Assembly: GCA_051418075.1 (NCBI GenBank)
Contig: JBPRGG010000114.1
Span: forward strand, 7,720-71,719
Length of the DNA: 64,000 nt
DNA from: JBPRGG01 sp051418075
GTDB taxonomy: Bacteria; Bacteroidota; Bacteroidia; Cytophagales; Cyclobacteriaceae
Direction: 5' to 3'
The notes below the pieces were generated by a model. It had not been told where the DNA came from, ran no database searches, and worked only from the letters and a program-made list of their open reading frames with translations. Every line of letters begins with the position of its first letter. Position 1 is the first letter of the stretch. Both the position numbers and the translations under genes were made by a program. This document shows, one piece after another, positions 17,750 to 25,703 of the stretch.

Positions 17750-18520
17750 ATGAAAATTAAAATTTTATTTGTTTTTATATTTTTTTTGTTTTTTAACCTA
17801 CATTCTGAAGCTCAACCCAAGATCTATTTTCAGCAAGATAACTTTGATTTTGGTGAAATTGCAGAGGGTAATAATGTAAGGCACGATTTCGAATTTATTA
17901 ATCAGGGAGATCAACCTTTAATTATCAATCAAGTACGGGCATCTTGTGGATGCACAACACCTTTCTGGAGTAAAGAGCCTATCTTGTCCGGTCAGAAAGG
18001 TATTATCAGCGCTGCTTATAATAGCAAAAACCGTCCCGGAGCATTTCGTAAAAGTATAAAAGTAATCTCCAATGGTGGATCCGTGAATCTGTATATAAAA
18101 GGTGTTGTTAAACAAACTACTAATAGGCCACAGCAGTTTACAGCCGAGGAAATTTCCCGATCGCCTGTCCTTGCTTTGGAGAATAAGTCCATTAACCTGG
18201 GAAAAATTGAATTGGGTCAGAAAGTACCAGTTAAGCTAAAAGTCAATAATGAAGGCATTGAGCCTTTGCAGATCAAAGCAATCAAGTCTGAATGTAATTG
18301 CACCAGCTGGAATTACACTGGTCAATATATCAAACAAAACGATTCATTCGAGATTTTGATAGAATATGCTCCTGAAACTAAAGGGTTGATACGTGATGAG
18401 GTTGTTATTTATTCTAATGATAGACTTAAACCACAAATAAAATTTCATGTAGAAGCCAAAGTAGTGGAATCTTTATCTACTGAAAGTCTGATTAAGCAGA
18501 ATAAAGTTGTAAAATTTTAA
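17750..18520 (+). CDS. Secreted DUF1573 protein with two Ig-like domains
   Basis: 256 residues with a very Phe-rich signal peptide (to ~21, HSEAQ). There are two ASH/MSP-like beta-sandwich domains of the DUF1573 type. The first (residues 25-115) has the signature: DFGEIAEGNNVRHDFEF, then Cys-Gly-Cys (ASCGCTTPFWS), GAFRKSIKVISNGG. The second (~140-240) repeats the plan with a CNCTSW core and VVIYSNDR. DUF1573 proteins are abundant in Bacteroidota envelopes with no settled function. Alone on the plus strand, 95 bases before ald. Confidence 0.88.
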   Translation: MKIKILFVFIFFLFFNLHSEAQPKIYFQQDNFDFGEIAEGNNVRHDFEFINQGDQPLIINQVRASCGCTTPFWSKEPILSGQKGIISAAYNSKNRPGAFRKSIKVISNGGSVNLYIKGVVKQTTNRPQQFTAEEISRSPVLALENKSINLGKIELGQKVPVKLKVNNEGIEPLQIKAIKSECNCTSWNYTGQYIKQNDSFEILIEYAPETKGLIRDEVVIYSNDRLKPQIKFHVEAKVVESLSTESLIKQNKVVKF

Positions 18521-18580
18521 ATTTTATATACTTAATCTTATAAAATATTAATTTTTAACCCGTATTTGCAGTAAATCATA

Positions 18581-18588
18581 TAAATTTG
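18581..18588 (+). promoter_or_regulatory. -7 box for ald
   Basis: TAAATTTG matches TAnnTTTG, 27 bases before the ATG of alanine dehydrogenase. Confidence 0.45.
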
Positions 18589-18615
18589 CTGTAGTTTACT
18601 TTTAATCAAATAATA

Positions 18616-19737
18616 ATGATCATATCTGTCCCTAAGGAAATCAAGAATAATGAGAACCGCGTAGCTCTCACCCCTGCAGGAGTAAAGGAATTAACCAAAG
18701 CCGGCCACCAGGTTTTTATTCAAACCACAGCTGGAGAGGGAAGTGGTTTCAATGATGACTTATATATATCCGCTGGTGCTGAGATTTTGCCCGATATTCA
18801 AACTACCTATGCCCGGGGGGAAATGGTGATGAAGGTAAAGGAACCAATAGAGTCTGAATACGAGTTGATCAAACCTGATCAATTGCTCTTTACCTATTTC
18901 CATTTTGCCTCATATGAACCCTTAACCCGGGCCATGATAAGAAGCGAAGCTATTTGCCTGGCCTACGAAACTGTAGAAAAATCAGATAGGAGCCTTCCCC
19001 TGCTGGTCCCAATGTCTGAAGTGGCAGGCAGAATGGCTGTTCAACAAGGCGCCAAATACCTGGAAAAGCCGTTTAAAGGTAAGGGTATTTTATTGGGGGG
19101 AGTACCAGGGGTAATGCCCGCCAAAGTACTGGTGCTGGGAGGTGGAATTGTGGGCACTCAGGCTGCTAAAATGGCCGCAGGGCTGGGGGCAGACGTTACA
19201 ATTATGGACTTGAACCTGAATAGATTACGATATCTGGCTGATATAATGCCGGCCAATGTTCATACCATGATGTCTAACGAATTTAATATCCGTAAACTAA
19301 TTACTACGCATGACCTGATCATTGGGTCAGTTTTGATTCCGGGGGCAAAAGCGCCTCGCCTGATTACCAGGGATATGCTCAAGGATATGCAAAAAGGTTC
19401 AGTTATGGTTGATGTGGCAGTAGATCAGGGGGGCTGCTTTGAGACCACTAAACCTACCACCCATCAGGATCCTATTTATATCATAGATGATGTAATTCAT
19501 TACAGTGTAGCCAATATGCCTGGAGCAGTTCCTTATACTTCCACCCTGGCATTGACCAATGCCACTTTACCCTATGCTCTTCAATTGGCTAACAAAGGCT
19601 GGAAAAAAGCTTGCCAGGATAATATTGAATTAAGGAAAGGACTTAATATTATCAAGGGTCAGGTAGTTTATCAGGCAGTGGCAGAGGCTTTTGACTTGCC
19701 ATTCAAGCAGGTTGATCAATATCTTCAAAATGATTAA
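18616..19737 (+). CDS. ald: Alanine dehydrogenase
   Basis: NAD-dependent interconversion of alanine with pyruvate and ammonia. 373 residues, the standard length. N-terminal signature VPKEIKNNENRVALTPAGV, active-site region FTYFHFAS with the family His, and a Rossmann nucleotide site VLVLGGGIVGTQAAKMAAGL followed by the acidic strand end (IMDLN) that favours NAD. SVANMPGAVPYTSTLALTNA is highly diagnostic. Single gene with a terminator about 50 bases downstream. Confidence 0.97.
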   Translation: MIISVPKEIKNNENRVALTPAGVKELTKAGHQVFIQTTAGEGSGFNDDLYISAGAEILPDIQTTYARGEMVMKVKEPIESEYELIKPDQLLFTYFHFASYEPLTRAMIRSEAICLAYETVEKSDRSLPLLVPMSEVAGRMAVQQGAKYLEKPFKGKGILLGGVPGVMPAKVLVLGGGIVGTQAAKMAAGLGADVTIMDLNLNRLRYLADIMPANVHTMMSNEFNIRKLITTHDLIIGSVLIPGAKAPRLITRDMLKDMQKGSVMVDVAVDQGGCFETTKPTTHQDPIYIIDDVIHYSVANMPGAVPYTSTLALTNATLPYALQLANKGWKKACQDNIELRKGLNIIKGQVVYQAVAEAFDLPFKQVDQYLQND

Positions 19738-19786
19738 TATAATCTAAAAGGTATTCATGTAATAATAGTTCTAAGAAAGAAATTAA

Positions 19787-19822
19787 AAAGCAGGTTACAA
19801 ATTTTAGCCTGCTCTTTTTTTG
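19787..19822 (+). terminator. Rho-independent terminator after ald
   Basis: AAAGCAGG (from 19787) pairs with CCTGCTCTTT (from 19809) and runs into a T-tract to about 19821. Confidence 0.8.
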
Positions 19823-20052
19823 GTCGCTAAGGAGCGTTATTTAAGAAAAATGCTAAATAGCCAGCCAGGACAAAATTATCAAAACCTGTAATTTTCCGGA
19901 AAGAATTCATTGAAGCTGAACTCAATTTGATATTCGATGAACAAAGCTGACTTCAAATGAAGCTGGTGGCATTAAATTCTTTTATATAATACTCAAAAAA
20001 GTGATTAAATTGCTGATTGAATTCCTGATTTTTAATGAATAGGGAATGAAAT
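19823..20052. other. Intergenic region before the Ig-repeat gene
   Basis: About 230 bases of AT-rich sequence after the ald terminator. I see no TAnnTTTG box, no RNA gene and no convincing small open frame. Confidence 0.4.
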
Positions 20053-22935
20053 ATGGCCAAAGCAATTCATAAACTTATAAAAAATTTAACCCCACATTTA
20101 GCCGGAATATTACTTTTCGGATTTTTCCCTCTACTTTCGTTTGCTCAGAACTCGCTTATTAGCATAAGAATAAATCAGGGGCAAAATATTACCAATTCAG
20201 AACAGGTGAAAGTAGAAGTAAAATCACTAAAGATCCCTGAAAAAATGATTGGTTCTATGCAGGTGAGCCTGGATCCTGATTTTAAACAAACTGAATGGTT
20301 CCCCTTTAAGGAGCAGCCTTATAGCTTGAAACTGGATGGTGCAGATGGAGACTATCTGATTTATGTCCGCTTAAAAGATACCAAAGATAACATATCCCCA
20401 ACAGGACAAGCTACCATTTTATTAGATCGAAAGCCTCCGGTAAATGGTGAAATACAGGTAAACAAAGGGGCGGCATATACCAATGATCCTCAGATGAAAG
20501 TAAGATTGGATTTGAAAGCTGATGATGCAATCAAAATGCAAATCAATCATAATCAAGACTTTAATGGCATTTCCTGGGAGGATTATGTGGAGCAAAAAAC
20601 AATATTTTTGGCTCCACCAGGTGATGGAAAAAAAATGATCTACGCCCGATTTATGGATTTAGCTCAAAATATATCCGAGACTGTATCCACCTCCATTATT
20701 CTGGATACTGCACCACCAGCTAATTGCTCCATCAACATCAACCAGGGAGCATCCTTTACCCGTTCAAACCTGGTCAAGGTACAGATTCAGGCCCGGGGAG
20801 CCAGCCAGGTGAGGCTTTTAGATCAAAAAGGCAAGTCTGAAGTTTTTGACTTCCCCAGTAACCAATCCGAATTTGAGGTAAACTGGACCTTTGAAAGTAC
20901 GGAAGGACCAAAGGCAATGAGGGCCTATTTTATAGATGAAGCTCAAAATAAAACCAGTGAGATTGTTCAAGATCAAATAGTTTTTGATAAAACAGCACCA
21001 GATCCACCTCAAATAATTATAGATCAGGGAAGTAAATATACCCGGCAGCCCGATGGCAAGGTAAAACTGCAATTGAGAAGTGCGGAATCACCGGCAGGTT
21101 TTCATATGCTGATCAGCCATACAGCATCTTTTGAATCGTCTCAAAAGTTACCGTTTAAACCAGAAATTGGGTCGTGGCAATTGGATGCTGCTGCCGATGG
21201 TGCCAAGCAAGTATATGTTAAATTAATAGATCAGGCTGGAAATACTTCCAGGGCCGGTGAAGCTCTGATCCAATTGGATCGGACCGTCCCGGAAATTGTA
21301 ACTTTTAAGATAAAAGGTGAAAAAGCCTGGGTCAACCAACCCAGGATAGACCTTTTAATTAAAGCTGATCAGGCTCATATGATCCAGGTAACATCACGAG
21401 GCCCGGCCACATCACCCGACCTGCCATGGCGGCCATTTACTGAAGAAATTCAGGATTTTCAACTGACCTTAGAACAGGGAGAAAAAAAGATCTGGGCCAG
21501 AGTTAAAGATGAAGCAGGAAATATTTCAGACTGGTCACGAACTGCTGTAAGACTGGACACAGAACCTCCAGGTGGCGGTTTGGAAATAGATCATGCGACA
21601 AAATTCACCAATCATCCGGATGCTAAAGTATCGGTTCAGATTTCTGCTGGTGATGCAGTTGAATGCCGGTTGTCAGAAGATCATCAATTCCAACAAACGA
21701 AATGGATAAAATGCATAGATGCCGCAGCTTTTTGGCAGTTTGAAGGTCAGGATGGCCCCCGGCGGCTATTTTTACAACTGAAAGACCAGGCTGGTAATAT
21801 ATCTGATCCTATTGTTGCTTCTATCGAGGTGGATCGAAAAGCGCCGGAAGGTAAAATGCTTATAAACAATGGGTTAGCCTGGATTAATCAACCCAATAAG
21901 CGGGTGACTTTGTCATTTATGGCCAGTGAACCGGTTGAAATGCAGATAAGTAATGATCCCGCATTCACAGAAGCCCGCTGGATGTCCTTTAAATCAACAT
22001 TAGGATGGACTTTGTCTGGCCCAGAAGGCTTGAATAAAATTTTTGCCAGGTTCAAAGATCAGGCTGGAAATATTTCTGATCTGATTGAAGATCATATTAA
22101 TTGGGATATACAACCTCCTGAATTAGAATCTTTTAGTATTGCCGGTGGCCTGGATATTATCAATCCCACTGATTTAAAGGCGGACTTGCAAATTGATGCG
22201 CCAGAGGCGGCTTTTATGTATTTTAGTGAAGAGCCAATTGATTTGTCAGTCCAGAATAAAATCACCTGGATTCCCTTTTCTGCCAAATATGAATGGAGTT
22301 TTACTCCTCAGGAAGGAGCTAAATCAATTTTTTTAGTATTAAAAGATTCTGCCGGCAATGTTTCTGAAGTTTATAATGACCATGTTATTCTTGATCTCAC
22401 ACCCCCAGATAGTAAATTAATAGTGAATATGGGCCAGCCTTACTTAACAGATACAGCCAAAACTGTGGAATTGATGTTGGGGAAATCTGATGCCATCCAA
22501 ATGATGATCGGTAATGAACCTGGATTTAATCAGCAACAATGGGAACAATTTTCCACCAGAAAAACCTTGATACTGCCTGGTGAGGATGGTAAAAAGACCA
22601 TTTTTGCCAAATTTCGGGATCAGGCTGGAAATGAATCAGAAGTGGTTAGCGGTTCGGTATGGCTGGATCGGCAAGGTCCTGAAGTGAAAAATGCCAGTCT
22701 TAAAAAATCAGCCGAAGAGGTGCTCCTTTTAAAAATCACAGTCAAACCTCCCCAGGATGTTCAGGAGATGATTTTAGCCTGGCAAGATGATTTTACCGGT
22801 AGCACCTGGCAACCTTTTAAAAGTGAAACAGAAGTAAACATTCCTGAAGAGAAAGCTGTTGATCGAATCTTTTTCAAATTGAAGGATAAGGCTGGAAATG
22901 TTACAGGTGTAGAAACTTTAAAAATAAGTGATTGA
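20053..22935 (+). CDS. Secreted protein of ten Ig-like repeats
   Basis: 960 residues. Signal peptide to ~32 (FFPLLSFAQ) after a short basic start, then ten tandem ~93-residue beta repeats to the very end. Each repeat opens with a (V/I)NxGxxxT motif (for example INQGASFTRSN), has a central W-x-x-F strand, and closes with a (L/F)-x-D-x-AGN-x-(S/T) motif and x-LDxxxP. The spacing resembles bacterial Ig-like cadherin-type surface proteins. No T9SS type A or B tail, anchor or enzyme domain is visible: the last repeat simply ends (KDKAGNVTGVETLKISD). The next gene encodes a LamG-OmpA protein, so the pair may form a peptidoglycan-anchored surface structure. Function unknown. Confidence 0.85.
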   Translation: MAKAIHKLIKNLTPHLAGILLFGFFPLLSFAQNSLISIRINQGQNITNSEQVKVEVKSLKIPEKMIGSMQVSLDPDFKQTEWFPFKEQPYSLKLDGADGDYLIYVRLKDTKDNISPTGQATILLDRKPPVNGEIQVNKGAAYTNDPQMKVRLDLKADDAIKMQINHNQDFNGISWEDYVEQKTIFLAPPGDGKKMIYARFMDLAQNISETVSTSIILDTAPPANCSININQGASFTRSNLVKVQIQARGASQVRLLDQKGKSEVFDFPSNQSEFEVNWTFESTEGPKAMRAYFIDEAQNKTSEIVQDQIVFDKTAPDPPQIIIDQGSKYTRQPDGKVKLQLRSAESPAGFHMLISHTASFESSQKLPFKPEIGSWQLDAAADGAKQVYVKLIDQAGNTSRAGEALIQLDRTVPEIVTFKIKGEKAWVNQPRIDLLIKADQAHMIQVTSRGPATSPDLPWRPFTEEIQDFQLTLEQGEKKIWARVKDEAGNISDWSRTAVRLDTEPPGGGLEIDHATKFTNHPDAKVSVQISAGDAVECRLSEDHQFQQTKWIKCIDAAAFWQFEGQDGPRRLFLQLKDQAGNISDPIVASIEVDRKAPEGKMLINNGLAWINQPNKRVTLSFMASEPVEMQISNDPAFTEARWMSFKSTLGWTLSGPEGLNKIFARFKDQAGNISDLIEDHINWDIQPPELESFSIAGGLDIINPTDLKADLQIDAPEAAFMYFSEEPIDLSVQNKITWIPFSAKYEWSFTPQEGAKSIFLVLKDSAGNVSEVYNDHVILDLTPPDSKLIVNMGQPYLTDTAKTVELMLGKSDAIQMMIGNEPGFNQQQWEQFSTRKTLILPGEDGKKTIFAKFRDQAGNESEVVSGSVWLDRQGPEVKNASLKKSAEEVLLLKITVKPPQDVQEMILAWQDDFTGSTWQPFKSETEVNIPEEKAVDRIFFKLKDKAGNVTGVETLKISD
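20160..22930 (+). repeat. Ten tandem ~280-bp Ig-like coding modules
   Basis: Ends of the modules are marked by DNA encoding KDNIS, AQNIS, AQNKT, AGNTS, AGNIS, AGNIS, AGNIS, AGNVS, AGNES and AGNVT in order. DNA identity between modules is modest except at the gatcaggctggaaat core (for example near 21231, 22060 and 22618). Confidence 0.8.
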
Positions 22936-23053
22936 ATGTGTAAAGTAGTATTATCAAATTTATAAATAGTATTTGTTCATCCAGGTGCATTTTTTGACCA
23001 GCTATAATTCCTTTTACGTTAAATCCTGCACCTATTTTGAGAAAAATAAGGTT

Positions 23054-24397
23054 ATGAAAAGATTAAATTATTTTCTATTGATTGTCATGATGTTGGTTGT
23101 TCAGTTGTCTCAGGCACAAAAAATCAACCTGAACAGAGGCTTAATCGCCTATTATCCTTTTAGTGGTAACGCCAATGATGAATTGGGGTACAGTGATGGT
23201 AAGATTCATGGTGCAGAACTGACCCAGGAACGGTGTGGTGATTATGCCTATTATTTTGATGGTGAAGATGATTACATTGATTGTGGCAACAATACAGTGC
23301 TGAATGGATATTTTACCGGGTTGTCTATATCAACCTGGGTAAAATTAAAATTCATCAGTAATGGCGAATTCGGAACCATAGTAGGAAAATGGGGTTTTGA
23401 CCCTATAAAAGACCATTTTGGTTTGTGGATCAATGAAAGCTACAGGGTAGTAATGGCGGTCAGTGATGATCGCACCATGGAAAAAGGGTTGTTTTCCCGC
23501 CAAATGCTGGAAACAGAACGTTGGTACCACCTGGTTGCTATTTGGAAAAGCAACAGGGAACTGGAAGTGTATATAGATGGTGTTTTGGATAATAAAGGCA
23601 CCCAAACCGGGCGGGGCATTAATCCGCGTTCTGAAATGTCACTGAAAATTGGCCGGCAAGTTGTTCGGAGAAGTCGCGCCTTTAAAGGACATATTGATGA
23701 GGTAAGAATTTATAATAGGGCCTTGAATAGCAGGGAAGTAAGCACATTATATGAAATGGGTAAGGCGGAATGTGAAAAGATAATTATCAAAGGGCATGTA
23801 TATAATAAGCGCACCATGGAGCCAGTTAAGGCTGATGTGATATTTGAAGACCTTCATGAAGGGGCAGAATTTAAAAAAGTTCCTACCGAAGGTGATGAAA
23901 GCTATTATGAAACCACTTTGCCCCTGAATTATAAATTTGGATTTTACGCCAAAGCGCCTGATTATATTTCCATTAATGAGAATATTGATACCGAGCGGTT
24001 TTCAATAGATCAGGTCATTTACAAAGACCTTTACCTGGTTCCGATTGAGATAGGCGAGTCATTAACCTTAAATAACATATTCTTTGATTTTGCCAAATCG
24101 AACCTGAGAAAAGAGTCGTTTCTGGAGTTGAACAGGTTGATACAACTTTTTGAAGATTTCCCCAACTTAAAAATAGAAATTTCAGGCCATACCGATAGTG
24201 TGGGCTCTGATCAGGCTAACCAGGGCTTATCTGAAGATAGAGCCAATGCTGTTAGAGACTACCTGCTGACTCAACATGTCAATTCTTTCCAGGTGCTGGC
24301 TAAAGGGTATGGAGAAGATATTCCTGTATCTACCAATGATACTGATGAAGGTCGCCAGATGAATCGCCGGGTAGAATTTAAGATCCTGAATAAATAG
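23054..24397 (+). CDS. LamG-domain OmpA family protein
   Basis: 447 residues from the ATG at 23054; earlier in-frame sequence lacks a signal peptide and is probably leader. Signal peptide to ~23 (VVQLSQAQ). Residues ~28-235 are a LamG/concanavalin-like jelly roll (LIAYYPFSGNANDE, YYFDGEDDYIDCGN, WYHLVAIWKSN, GHIDEVRIYNRAL). A carboxypeptidase-regulatory-like region covers ~245-330. OmpA_C occupies ~340-447, with intact GHTDSVGSDQANQGLSEDRA (Asp381) and NRRVEFKI. It should bind peptidoglycan through the OmpA domain and display LamG, probably to bind glycans. Compare the OmpA protein at 5700, where this Asp is Cys. Confidence 0.9.
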   Translation: MKRLNYFLLIVMMLVVQLSQAQKINLNRGLIAYYPFSGNANDELGYSDGKIHGAELTQERCGDYAYYFDGEDDYIDCGNNTVLNGYFTGLSISTWVKLKFISNGEFGTIVGKWGFDPIKDHFGLWINESYRVVMAVSDDRTMEKGLFSRQMLETERWYHLVAIWKSNRELEVYIDGVLDNKGTQTGRGINPRSEMSLKIGRQVVRRSRAFKGHIDEVRIYNRALNSREVSTLYEMGKAECEKIIIKGHVYNKRTMEPVKADVIFEDLHEGAEFKKVPTEGDESYYETTLPLNYKFGFYAKAPDYISINENIDTERFSIDQVIYKDLYLVPIEIGESLTLNNIFFDFAKSNLRKESFLELNRLIQLFEDFPNLKIEISGHTDSVGSDQANQGLSEDRANAVRDYLLTQHVNSFQVLAKGYGEDIPVSTNDTDEGRQMNRRVEFKILNK

Positions 24398-24417
24398 CAA
24401 CTTCGGGATAAACCAAT

Positions 24418-24482
24418 TGTAAACCTTATTCTGTTAAAATGTTGTATTTTTGAATGCTAATCACAACAGAATAAGGTTTACA
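24418..24482 (+). promoter_or_regulatory. 18-bp perfect inverted repeat flanking the murB promoter and start
   Basis: Left arm TGTAAACCTTATTCTGTT (24418-24435) and right arm AACAGAATAAGGTTTACA (24465-24482) are exact reverse complements. The 29-base centre holds a -7 box, TATTTTTG (24445-24452). The last base of the right arm is the A of the murB ATG. It could be a two-half-site operator around the promoter. In read-through RNA from the OmpA gene it would be a strong hairpin hiding the murB start. Confidence 0.75.
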
Positions 24483-25498
24483 TGACTATTCATCAGAATT
24501 TCCCTTTAACTTCGTACAACACCTTTCACATCACAGCCAATGCAGCCTATTTTACTGAGATAAATCAAAAAGATGATTTAATAAAGTTGTATGAATGGCC
24601 TTTATTCCAACAACTTCCCCGGTTAGTATTGGGTGGGGGGAGTAACATCCTTTTAACTTCAGATTTCGATGGATTGGTGATTAAGATGAACCTGGATGAA
24701 TTTAAAATAGTGAAGGAAAATGCCAGTCAGGTTTGGATCAGGTCGGGAGCCGGAACCAATTGGCATGAATTTGTCCGGAAAATCATCAATCTGGGATATG
24801 GAGGTATTGAAAACCTTTCCCTTATTCCAGGTACAGTAGGCGCCGCGCCCATGCAAAATATCGGTGCTTATGGTGTGGAAATTCAACAAGTATTCGATTG
24901 TCTAGAAGGCTGGAATATGACAACCGGTGCTTTTGAAACATTCGATCGGGAAGCCTGCCAGTTTGGTTACCGATACAGCGTATTCAAAGGTGAAAGAAAA
25001 AACCAATACCTGATCACAGCAGTAACCCTCAGGTTAGATAAAATACCACAATTTGTCACCACTTATGGGGCTATTTCAAAGGTGTTGCAACAAAAACAAG
25101 TGAAAGAACTATCGCTGCATCAAATCAGTGAGGCTGTTATTGAAATTCGCCAAAGTAAACTACCCGATCCGGAACACCTGGGGAACGCCGGTAGTTTTTT
25201 TAAAAATCCTGTTATACCCAAAGATAAATATGATGGTTTGAAAAAGCATTTTCCGGACCTGTCCGGATATGAGATATCAGATTTTGAAATGAAAGTTTCT
25301 GCCGCCTGGTTGATTGATCAATGTGGTTGGAGAGGATATCGCACCGGCGATGCGGGAATTTATGCCAAACATGCATTGATCCTGGTAAATTTCGGAAACG
25401 CCACTGGTCAGCAGATCTGGAAATTAGCCCAACAGGTCAGGCAGTCAGTCCTAGAAAAATTTGATATTACTTTGGAGCCAGAAGTAAATATAGTATAA
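24482..25498 (+). CDS. murB: UDP-N-acetylenolpyruvoylglucosamine reductase
   Basis: FAD/NADPH enzyme that makes UDP-N-acetylmuramate in peptidoglycan synthesis. 338 residues, type I (E. coli-like) length. FAD site LVLGGGSNILLT (residues 42-53), IPGTVGAAPMQNIGAYG, YRYSVFKG with the type I Tyr loop, catalytic Ser in NAGSFFKNP, and the C-terminal Glu in LEPEVNI. The start codon abuts the inverted repeat described separately. No other mur gene is adjacent, so this is outside the dcw cluster. Confidence 0.96.
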   Translation: MTIHQNFPLTSYNTFHITANAAYFTEINQKDDLIKLYEWPLFQQLPRLVLGGGSNILLTSDFDGLVIKMNLDEFKIVKENASQVWIRSGAGTNWHEFVRKIINLGYGGIENLSLIPGTVGAAPMQNIGAYGVEIQQVFDCLEGWNMTTGAFETFDREACQFGYRYSVFKGERKNQYLITAVTLRLDKIPQFVTTYGAISKVLQQKQVKELSLHQISEAVIEIRQSKLPDPEHLGNAGSFFKNPVIPKDKYDGLKKHFPDLSGYEISDFEMKVSAAWLIDQCGWRGYRTGDAGIYAKHALILVNFGNATGQQIWKLAQQVRQSVLEKFDITLEPEVNIV

Positions 25499-25703
25499 CC
25501 CACTTTGCGGGATAACGCAGTATTTTCAGGGCTTTGATTTAAAAGGCCAATGTTCGTTTTTGTTATTTAATTGTTCATATTTGTACATCATTAATTATTG
25601 CTTCCAGGCTATTTAGCAAGCCAGGACGTATTATACAGTTTGGCATTTATATTGAGATCTTTAATAGCAATGATTATTTTTTCTCCCCTAAATTGCTAAG
25701 AAG

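Noticed and set aside
19848..25632. Shared text gctaaatagcc/agccaggac at 19850 and (partly inverted) 25610
   Set aside because: Only about 20 bases, in mixed orientation; too short to call a repeat family without a genome-wide count.
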